Origin: Bacillota bacterium
GTDB taxonomy: Bacteria; Bacillota_E; Sulfobacillia; Sulfobacillales; Sulfobacillaceae
DNA: 6,355 bases
Reading direction: 5' to 3'
NCBI GenBank assembly: GCA_021802375.1
Contig: JAKAAL010000263.1
Location: 1-6,355 of the forward strand
Shown here: one piece after another, positions 1 through 6,195 of the stretch
Position numbering within the stretch: position 1 is the first letter of the stretch
How the letters are laid out: each line of letters starts with the position of its first letter
Position numbers and translations under genes: made by a program
The notes under the pieces: generated by a model
Told to the model about the DNA's origin: nothing
The model's input: the letters and a program-made list of their open reading frames with translations, nothing else
The model's database searches: none

Positions 1-19
1 GGGTAAGGGGGTTATCGTG

Positions 20-145
20 ATGTTGGACGTTGCCAGCGTGGGCGTTTGTGTGCTGTTTTTCTTTGGATGCGAAGCGTATATACGCTACTGCGATCGCCTC
101 TTAAGGCAGCAAATGCGAACCAGGGGAAGGGGTGGAGAGTCGTGA
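20..145 (+). CDS. Small single-helix membrane protein preceding kdpF (copy 1)
   Basis: This encodes a 41-residue peptide with ATG at 20 and TGA at 143-145. An AAGGGGG ribosome site at 5-11 lies 8 nt upstream of the ATG; a GTG at 17 is a less well spaced alternative. Residues 5-23 form a hydrophobic helix, followed by Y-C-D-R-L at 23-27 and a basic, glycine-rich tail (28-41). It is clearly related to the second small ORF at 478: both start M-L-D, are collinear for 27 residues without gaps, and end in Y-x-x-R-L, with 9 of 27 positions identical. From memory, short membrane ORFs ending in C-[DE]-R-L often precede kdpF in other genomes, so a Kdp-associated role is inferred; function is unknown. 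Its stop overlaps the kdpF start by 4 nt (GTGA), suggesting translational coupling. Three cysteines fall at 10, 17 and 24, exactly seven apart. The C-terminal tail is absent from copy 2. Confidence 0.7.
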   Translation: MLDVASVGVCVLFFFGCEAYIRYCDRLLRQQMRTRGRGGES

Positions 146-228
146 CCGAGATGGTCATCGGAGGCATTGTCGGCCTCTTGTCGGTGTTCTATCTTTTTTA
201 CGCTCTTCTATATCCTGAGAAGCTATAG
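142..228 (+). CDS. kdpF: KdpF-like small subunit, copy 1 (not attached to kdpA)
   Basis: This is a 28-residue hydrophobic peptide starting at GTG 142 and ending TAG 226-228. It has one transmembrane helix (about residues 4-24) and ends P-E-K-L, the usual KdpF C-terminus; E. coli KdpF is 29 residues. The C-terminal 12 residues match the second KdpF at 583 in 6 positions (Y-L-x-Y then P-E-K). GTG 142 is preferred over ATG 151 because it overlaps the preceding stop as GTGA, which fits translational coupling; the local ribosome site (GGAG at 134-137) is close to the start. KdpF is known to stabilise KdpABC within the membrane and is normally directly upstream of kdpA. Here a terminator follows 25 nt after the stop instead. 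It may be a remnant of a lost second kdp operon or a functional spare subunit; the sequence does not decide. Confidence 0.8.
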   Translation: MTEMVIGGIVGLLSVFYLFYALLYPEKL

Positions 229-253
229 TCGTGCCAATATGGAGTTTCGCCAT

Positions 254-286
254 GAGCGGTCAGAGCAATGTCTCTGACCGCTCTTT
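254..286 (+). terminator. Rho-independent terminator after kdpF copy 1
   Basis: There is a perfect 12-bp stem (254-265 with 272-283) with a 6-nt loop (CAATGT), followed by TTTC. The stem is long and stable but the T-tract is short, so termination may be partial. It lies 25 nt after the kdpF copy 1 stop and would separate the first small module from the second. If read-through occurs it would act as an attenuator in front of the whole operon. Confidence 0.7.
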
Positions 287-381
287 CATGCCCGTAACGG
301 CACAGGCGTCGTCGAAGCGAGGTCCCTCAGGCCTTGAAATCCAGAATCCTTTTGGCGACGGATGACCTATTGGCATGAAAG
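283..381 (+). other. Candidate structured RNA element upstream of kdp operon
   Basis: This segment has nested complementarity. An outer helix of 10 bp pairs 283-292 with 372-381. An inner helix of 11 bp, including three or so G-U pairs, joins 307-317 to 350-360. A short 4-bp hairpin sits at about 321-333 (GGTC, CCTCA loop, GGCC). The layout resembles a riboswitch aptamer closed by a basal stem. I looked for c-di-AMP (ydaO), c-di-GMP and M-box signatures and did not recognise any. The outer 5' strand overlaps the T-tract of the terminator, so the two structures may be mutually exclusive. No convincing gene lies in 229-477. Folding was done by eye, so chance pairing is possible. Confidence 0.3.
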
Positions 382-412
382 CCGCCCTAATTGCCGGGTA
401 CGACAAAACGCA

Positions 413-442
413 TAGACTTTTTTGGGGATAAGTGCAGATACT
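413..442 (+). promoter_or_regulatory. Weak sigma-A-like promoter candidate for kdp operon
   Basis: TAGACT (413-418) and GATACT (437-442) are separated by 18 nt, each matching the consensus in four of six positions. Transcription would start near 449, just ahead of the ribosome site at 465. It is the best candidate I see between the terminator and the second small ORF, but it is weak. A KdpE-activated promoter would be expected to have a poor -35. Confidence 0.22.
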
Positions 443-464
443 AGGTCGGGGTTTCGTTTTTGAT

Positions 465-469
465 GGAGG
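465..469 (+). promoter_or_regulatory. Ribosome binding site deciding the start of small ORF copy 2
   Basis: GGAGG lies 8 nt upstream of GTG 478. This favours GTG 478 over the in-frame ATG 463, which would place this site inside the gene. Confidence 0.7.
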
Positions 470-477
470 TTGAGGCC

Positions 478-561
478 GTGTTAGACATCGAAATGGTGGT
501 GCTGATCGTGGCTCTGATGGGTATGCTCTTGGCCTTGCTACACTATTTGGCGCGCCTTTAG
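478..561 (+). CDS. Small single-helix membrane protein preceding kdpF (copy 2)
   Basis: This encodes a 27-residue peptide from GTG 478 to TAG 559-561, almost entirely one hydrophobic helix (residues 6-21), starting M-L-D and ending H-Y-L-A-R-L. It aligns without gaps to residues 1-27 of the ORF at position 20, with M1, L2, D3, V7, V11, A19, Y23, R26 and L27 identical. That conservation at matching position and in the same gene context is the main evidence that it is translated. It is 21 nt upstream of kdpF copy 2 and should be the first gene of the kdpFABC transcript. It lacks the three cysteines and the basic tail of copy 1. The function is unknown; a role in assembly or control of the Kdp pump is inferred from position only. 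Confidence 0.68.
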   Translation: MLDIEMVVLIVALMGMLLALLHYLARL

Positions 562-582
562 GCGCAATAGGGGGGATATGTT

Positions 583-666
583 GTGGAAGGCGCGGTATTG
601 CTGGGCCTCGCGGTGGCCGTCAGCATTTACTTGGTGTACGTTATTATTCGCCCTGAGAAATTCTAG
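583..666 (+). CDS. kdpF: KdpF, small stabilising subunit of K+-transporting ATPase
   Basis: This is a 27-residue peptide starting at GTG 583, the only possible in-frame start after the TAG at 568-570. AGGGGGG (569-575) is placed 7 nt upstream as ribosome site. It has a single transmembrane helix (about residues 4-22) and ends R-P-E-K-F, the conserved KdpF C-terminal pattern. KdpF is known to sit beside KdpA in the membrane and to stabilise the KdpFABC complex. It lies 31 nt upstream of kdpA, the normal position, so this copy is the one expected to serve the pump encoded here. It is too short to be called by default gene finders. Confidence 0.9.
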   Translation: MEGAVLLGLAVAVSIYLVYVIIRPEKF

Positions 667-684
667 CGTATCAGCGTATCCATG

Positions 685-689
685 AGGAG
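685..689 (+). promoter_or_regulatory. Ribosome binding site deciding the TTG start of kdpA
   Basis: AGGAG lies 8 nt before TTG 698, and the encoded N-terminus begins a typical KdpA first helix. This supports the non-ATG start. Confidence 0.75.
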
Positions 690-697
690 ATGATTTT

Positions 698-2392
698 TTG
701 TCGCTGCAGACGGTAGCGGTGTGGGTTGTGGTTTTGGGAGTCTTTCTAGTTACCGTAAAACCCCTCGGAACCTATATCGCGAGAGTGTTCTCATTTGAAC
801 CCACCGTGTTAGACAAACCTTTGCGACCACTCGAGCATCGCGTCTTTCGTATGTTTGGTATCGATCCGTCGGCGTCGATGACGGCGAGGCAATACGGGGT
901 CGCCTTGATCCTGACTAATTTTGCTTGGATTGTGCTTTCCTACGTACTTCTTCGCCTGCAGGGGCAGTTGCCCTTCAATCCCCAGCACATGACCGCCGTC
1001 AATCCTCGGCTCGCCTTCAATACCGCTACCAGTTTTGGTACGAATACGAATTGGCAGGCATACAGCGGCGAAAACACCATGTCCCTCTTTTCGCAATTTG
1101 GCAACTTAGAATTTCTACAATTTGTGACCCCGGCCGTTGGTGGGACCATGGCGATTGCGTTTATTCGTGCTCTCTCGGGGAAGAAGATGGGCAATTTTTT
1201 CGTGGACTTGGTCCTCATGTGCACTCGCGTGTTGTTGCCGCTCTCGGTGGTCTTCGCCATTCTCATGGTTTGGCAAGGGGTTCCGGAAACGTTGGGAGCT
1301 TATCTTCACATCCATACTATTACTGGCAGAACCCAAGTCGTACCTCGAGGTCCTATTGCCAGTTGGGAATCTATTGAGCACCTAGGAACAAACGGCGGTG
1401 GCTTTACCAATGCCAACAGTGCCAACCCATTGGAAAATCCCACGGCGCTGAGTAATCTCTTTCAAGTGATTATGATGGGGCTTCTGCCAGTCGCCTTTTT
1501 TTACACGTTAGGCGTCATGACCGGAAAGCGAAAAATGGCGTGGACCTTGATCTCGGTCGCCGGACTGATGTATTTAGCCATTGGCGCCATGGTGTACTTT
1601 CCGATGGAGCTTGGCGATCCGGTGATTAGCGCGCTAGGTCTTCATGGACATGTCTATCGCGTGGGTACGGAACTGGCTTTTGGCACCGGCGGCACGGCAG
1701 CCTTTGAAACCTCGACGATGTCGTTTACCACCGGTTCTGTGGCCAGCGCACATGATAGCGCGCTGCCCATCACGCAGCTCGCCTATTTTTCGGCCATGTT
1801 TTTGAACCTGGTGTTCGGGGGTAAGGGAGTGGGACTGCTCAACATGCTCATGTTGGTGGTGATCACCGTGTTCATCATGGGCCTAATGGTGGGCCGAACT
1901 CCGGAATTTTTAGGAAAGAAAATCGAGGCCCGGGAGGTGTCGCTAGCCTCGATTGCGTTTTTGCTGCATCCCTTCCTTATCTTGGTAGGGACGGCCCTCT
2001 CGGTGGCGCTCCCTTCGGGCCTCCAGGGCGTGTTTAATCCCGGACCCCAGGGGTTTTCTGAGATTTTATACGGAATTACTTCTGGTGCCGCCAATAACGG
2101 CTCGGCGCTGGGCGGACTGGGTGCCGCGCTGCCCTACTATGAGGTGACGATCGGCATAATTACCGTAATTGGTCGCTTTGCCTCGGTGATGGCGATGTTT
2201 TTATTGGCCGAGTCCCTGTTAAAGAAACGCGCAGTGCCCACCTCATCGGGCACGCTTCGCACTGAGGGAATGCTGTTTGGGGGTATCTTGGTCGGCTCCG
2301 TCGTGGTCCTCAATGCGCTCACCTTTTTTCCTGTGATGGCGCTGGGTCCCTTGGCCGAGCACTATCTTTTGCTCGCGCATCACCTGTTTTAG
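698..2392 (+). CDS. kdpA: KdpA, K+-binding and translocating subunit of Kdp ATPase
   Basis: The 564-residue product (E. coli KdpA is 557) is a polytopic membrane protein of about ten helices. It takes K+ from outside through a channel-like selectivity filter made of four pore loops and passes it toward KdpB. All four loops are visible: T-N-T-N-W-Q-A-Y-S-G-E at 115-125; G-T-N-G-G-G-F at 230-236; T-T-G-S-V at 344-348 followed by H-D-S at 352-354; and A-A-N-N-G-S-A at 464-470. The four loops thus keep filter glycines, including those near 233, 346 and 468. G-R-T-P-E-F-L-G-K-K-I-E after the third loop is also a family signature. The third pore loop is divergent: the S-C-G-A-V type seen in enterobacteria is replaced by T-T-G-S-V. 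The start is TTG 698 behind AGGAG. kdpB follows after 23 nt in the same operon. Confidence 0.98.
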   Translation: MSLQTVAVWVVVLGVFLVTVKPLGTYIARVFSFEPTVLDKPLRPLEHRVFRMFGIDPSASMTARQYGVALILTNFAWIVLSYVLLRLQGQLPFNPQHMTAVNPRLAFNTATSFGTNTNWQAYSGENTMSLFSQFGNLEFLQFVTPAVGGTMAIAFIRALSGKKMGNFFVDLVLMCTRVLLPLSVVFAILMVWQGVPETLGAYLHIHTITGRTQVVPRGPIASWESIEHLGTNGGGFTNANSANPLENPTALSNLFQVIMMGLLPVAFFYTLGVMTGKRKMAWTLISVAGLMYLAIGAMVYFPMELGDPVISALGLHGHVYRVGTELAFGTGGTAAFETSTMSFTTGSVASAHDSALPITQLAYFSAMFLNLVFGGKGVGLLNMLMLVVITVFIMGLMVGRTPEFLGKKIEAREVSLASIAFLLHPFLILVGTALSVALPSGLQGVFNPGPQGFSEILYGITSGAANNGSALGGLGAALPYYEVTIGIITVIGRFASVMAMFLLAESLLKKRAVPTSSGTLRTEGMLFGGILVGSVVVLNALTFFPVMALGPLAEHYLLLAHHLF

Positions 2393-2401
2393 GTCGGTAG
2401 A

Positions 2402-2407
2402 GGGAGG
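2402..2407 (+). promoter_or_regulatory. Ribosome binding site for kdpB
   Basis: GGGAGG lies 8 nt before TTG 2416 and 11 nt before ATG 2419. Spacing slightly favours TTG 2416; the two choices differ by only one residue. Confidence 0.6.
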
Positions 2408-2415
2408 CTTATACG

Positions 2416-4432
<2,017 letters not shown>

Positions 4433-4434
<2 letters not shown>

Positions 4435-4440
4435 GAGGTG
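4433..4440 (+). promoter_or_regulatory. Ribosome binding site of kdpC overlapping the kdpB stop
   Basis: A full-consensus AGGAGGTG begins inside the kdpB stop codon (TAG 4432-4434). AGGAGG is 7 nt from GTG 4446. The overlap suggests that kdpB termination and kdpC initiation are linked. Confidence 0.8.
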
Positions 4441-4445
4441 ACGAC

Positions 4446-5042
4446 GTGAAATATCTAAAGCCTCTCGTGGGGGTAACTCTGTTTCTTTGGTTGTTGTTAG
4501 GTCTGGCTTATCCTTTAGTCATAACCGGGATCAGTCAAGTGATTTTTCCCTACCAGGCCAACGGCAGCCAAATTAGGCTAAACGGCAGGGTGGTGGCGTC
4601 AGCCAATGTGGGGCAGTATTTCGATCAGGCAAAATATTTTTGGGGCAGGCCTTCAGACACGATTTCGACCACGACCGCCAAACCCGACCCTTACAACGCT
4701 TATAGTTCAGCGCCGAGCAATTTGGCTCCCACCAACAAAGCGTTGATGGCCGAGATTCGCGCTCGCATTGCCGGGTTGAAAAAGAGTATCCCCGGGTTAA
4801 AGACCAGCCAAATTCCACCTGATCTGGTGGAAGGATCAGGCTCGGGTCTAGACCCCGATATCAGTGTAGAGGCGGCTATGATCCAAATTCCTCGCGTGGC
4901 CAAGGCTACAGGGCTTTCTCGGAGCTTTCTGCGTGCGCTGGTTGAAGCGGCTACTTCTGGGCCGCAGTGGGGAATCTTTGGCGCTCAGGTAGTGAATGTC
5001 ACCCGGTTGAACATTAGTCTCGAGAAGGCGCTTCATGGCTAG
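4446..5042 (+). CDS. kdpC: KdpC, accessory subunit of K+-transporting ATPase
   Basis: The 198-residue product (E. coli 190) has one N-terminal membrane helix (about 7-29) and an extracytoplasmic domain. KdpC is known to be essential for assembly and to raise the K+ affinity of KdpFABC. Recognised conserved stretches are Y-F-W-G-R-P-S at 64-70, S-N-L-A-P-T-N at 91-97, L-D-P-D-I-S at 135-140 followed by a helix with E-A-A and R-V-A-K-A-x-G-L, and V-N-V-T-R-L-N at 183-189 close to the C-terminus. The start is GTG 4446 behind a full AGGAGG. It is the last gene of the operon: a GC-rich hairpin follows 11 nt after its stop and the next gene is convergent. The kdpDE sensor genes that often come next are absent. 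Confidence 0.97.
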   Translation: MKYLKPLVGVTLFLWLLLGLAYPLVITGISQVIFPYQANGSQIRLNGRVVASANVGQYFDQAKYFWGRPSDTISTTTAKPDPYNAYSSAPSNLAPTNKALMAEIRARIAGLKKSIPGLKTSQIPPDLVEGSGSGLDPDISVEAAMIQIPRVAKATGLSRSFLRALVEAATSGPQWGIFGAQVVNVTRLNISLEKALHG

Positions 5043-5053
5043 CGTGCATGAAA

Positions 5054-5078
5054 GGGGAGCGGCACATCACCGCTCCCC
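5054..5078. terminator. Shared hairpin between kdpC and the convergent NUDIX gene
   Basis: A perfect 9-bp stem (GGGGAGCGG with CCGCTCCCC) has a 7-nt loop. Read on the minus strand it is followed by TTTC, 8 nt after the NUDIX stop, so it fits best as the NUDIX terminator. On the plus strand no T-run follows, but the stable hairpin may still stop kdp transcription. The minus-strand tail TTTCATG is the same as that of the terminator at 254-286. Confidence 0.65.
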
Positions 5079-5086
5079 GAGCGTCC

Positions 5087-5623
5087 TTATAAAGGAGCCT
5101 GATTGTTCGCCTCTGGTCGCCAGCGTCCGCGTTTGAATACCCAGCCTCGCGAATTCAAAAAATATACCAGGCCAAGGTGGGTCTTGGCATCGGCTGCCCG
5201 ACCTTCGACCAACAAGTTAGGCACCTCGGAGGCCGGGATAATCTTCACGACGATTTCCTCAGTGGCATCCCAATGCGTCTCTCCTGGTACCGGGTCGACC
5301 GTGTAATACAAGTGGACTTTGTGCCGAGAAAGTCCCACCGACGGATAGAAGCGAGACAACAACCTTAGATCGCCAGCGCGGTACCCCGTTTCTTCTTGAA
5401 GTTCACGACGGGCGCCTTCCACAGGATCTTCGCCACGATGCAAACGGCCTGCCGGAAGTTCTAAGATTTTCCGGCCCAATGCGGGTCGGTATTGCTCGAC
5501 TAGTACGACGCCTTCAGATGTTTCGGCGATGACTGCACAAACATCGGGTAGCACCAGATACTCGTGAATATAATGGGTCCCTCGTACGGTCACGGGAACT
5601 CGCCGTATGCGATTTCTTAACAC
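5087..5623 (-). CDS. NUDIX hydrolase, ADP-ribose pyrophosphatase type
   Basis: The 178-residue cytoplasmic protein has a complete NUDIX box at residues 59-81, matching G-x5-E-x7-R-E-U-x-E-E-x-G-U at every fixed position (G59, E65, R73, E74, E77, E78, G80). This motif binds Mg2+ and cleaves nucleoside diphosphates linked to another group. V-E-Q-Y-R-P at 42-47 and L-E-L-P-A-G at 54-59 are typical of the ADP-ribose pyrophosphatase branch (NudF/YqkG-like), which turns ADP-ribose into AMP and ribose 5-phosphate. Substrate assignment is by family resemblance. The start is GTG at 5623-5621, the first possible start after an in-frame stop at 5632-5630. An AGGAG ribosome site (5639-5635) lies 11 nt upstream, slightly far. 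It is transcribed alone, converging on kdpC. Confidence 0.92.
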   Translation of the reverse strand: MLRNRIRRVPVTVRGTHYIHEYLVLPDVCAVIAETSEGVVLVEQYRPALGRKILELPAGRLHRGEDPVEGARRELQEETGYRAGDLRLLSRFYPSVGLSRHKVHLYYTVDPVPGETHWDATEEIVVKIIPASEVPNLLVEGRAADAKTHLGLVYFLNSRGWVFKRGRWRPEANNQAPL

Positions 5624-5658
5624 GATGTTTTAGGCTCCTAACCACGACAGTCTTTCCT

Positions 5659-5688
5659 ATTATAACAACTCTCGTCCAAAATGGGGAA
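5659..5688 (-). promoter_or_regulatory. Promoter candidate for the NUDIX gene
   Basis: On the minus strand a perfect TATAAT (5664-5659) is preceded at 18 nt by TTCCCC (5688-5683), a poor -35. The -10 is 35 nt upstream of the GTG start, a normal distance for a short leader. Confidence 0.5.
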
Positions 5689-5695
5689 AGAGCTC

Positions 5696-5776
5696 GGTCG
5701 AGGCGTGGGCGTGCCGGGGGACCGTAAGGGTCCAGCCTGGGGAAGAGGTCCGAGGGAAAATTTGGAGGCCTCGACC
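5696..5776. repeat. 9-bp inverted repeat enclosing a G-rich hairpin region
   Basis: GGTCGAGGC at 5696-5704 is perfectly complementary to 5768-5776. Inside, GGACC (5719-5723) and GGTCC (5729-5733) form a 5-bp hairpin with a 5-nt loop. The segment is G-rich on the plus strand and lies between the divergent NUDIX and gltB promoter candidates. It could be a folded small RNA or a regulatory DNA site. I do not recognise a known RNA family. Confidence 0.35.
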
Positions 5777-5783
5777 TGGTAGG

Positions 5784-5806
5784 TGGGAAACGCCAAGGGA
5801 TTCCCA
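5784..5806. promoter_or_regulatory. Dyad overlapping the gltB -35, possible operator
   Basis: TGGGAA and TTCCCA form a perfect 6-bp dyad separated by 11 nt. The right half coincides with the proposed -35 hexamer of the rightward promoter at 5801-5830. A regulator bound here would block or position RNA polymerase. The binding protein is unknown. Confidence 0.3.
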
Positions 5807-5830
5807 AAAAGTGCCCTAAACCGTTATAAT
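5801..5830 (+). promoter_or_regulatory. Rightward promoter candidate for gltB
   Basis: TTCCCA (5801-5806, four of six consensus bases) and a perfect TATAAT (5825-5830) are separated by 18 nt. Transcription would start near 5837 and give a leader of about 355 nt before gltB. It is the strongest -10 sequence on the plus strand in this intergenic region. Confidence 0.5.
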
Positions 5831-6191
5831 ATTAGCGTAGACGGATAGACCCTGGCGCATTCCTCGGATTGTGGTCGTATCAACGCGAAGTAAGTATCAG
5901 CGTTCGGGATGAAAGATCTTCCCGTTTCGGTGGTGTGGTCCGCACTTGGAACCACTCGATCGCGACGGCAAGGCCGGGATTGGGTGGTCCGCGAAAGTTT
6001 TGGGTGTAAGGACGCGCTGGTTATTTATGCATGTCTTTGGATTTATAGTAGAAAGTTTTCCTTAGCCATGGTAGAATCGCTGATACATGGTTTGTGTATT
6101 TGATCTCGATGGCCATGCCTCGTGACGATAGGACGCTGCCATTTTTATCCGAAGCTGAGACTTTCCTCAGAAAGGAAGGTTACGTAGAATT
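5831..6191 (+). other. Long untranslated leader of gltB; no confident gene
   Basis: About 360 nt separates the TATAAT from the gltB start. An open frame at 5909-6103 (64 codons) has no ribosome site and no recognisable protein character, so I do not call it. Small inverted repeats occur, for example CGGGA with TCCCG around 5904-5924, and TGGTCCGC appears twice (about 5936 and 5986). I found no tRNA, T-box or known riboswitch signature. The last 110 nt contains the protein-like fragment described at 6087-6195. Confidence 0.4.
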
Positions 6192-6195
6192 ATGA
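6087..6195 (+). pseudogene. Possible tiny ORF or HAD-like gene fragment overlapping gltB start
   Basis: ATG 6087 opens a short frame reading M-V-C-V-F-D-L-D-G, which looks like the N-terminus of a HAD-family phosphatase, but it ends at TGA after 12 residues (6123-6125). Shifting one base forward continues an open frame (ATG 6109 gives 28 residues) that contains [15 protein letters not shown] and ends at TGA 6193-6195, overlapping the gltB ATG as ATGA. Two readings are possible: a frame-broken HAD fragment, or a short upstream ORF translationally coupled to gltB. Neither frame has a good ribosome site, and chance is a serious alternative. Confidence 0.18.

Noticed and set aside
46..141. N-terminal extension of kdpF copy 1 back to TTG 46
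   Set aside because: KdpF is about 28 residues; the extension overlaps the better supported small ORF at 20-145 in a different frame and lacks a ribosome site.
288..365. 25-codon frame from ATG 288 to TGA 363 between the two modules
   Set aside because: It starts inside the terminator tail, has no ribosome site, and is not related to the small membrane ORFs.
290..460. c-di-AMP (ydaO) riboswitch, known upstream of K+ transport genes
   Set aside because: The conserved GGGGGACCCAA-like and GGGGTGAAT-like segments and the AGCTAACCTCGTA end are not found.
5514..5807. 97-codon minus-strand frame upstream of and overlapping the NUDIX gene
   Set aside because: It overlaps the well-supported NUDIX start in another frame, covers its promoter, and is rich in Pro, Arg and Ser as expected from GC-rich non-coding DNA.
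5719..5815. Partial resemblance to the guanidine-I (ykkC) riboswitch, notably GGTCCGAG near 5747-5754
   Set aside because: The conserved 3' part with the ACGG and GGGA-AAAAG-CCCGGGAG segments is not present in proper form, and the downstream gene is not a guanidine-related gene.
5909..6103. 64-codon plus-strand frame in the gltB leader
   Set aside because: There is no ribosome site before ATG 5909, no domain or membrane-helix pattern, and no relation to neighbours.
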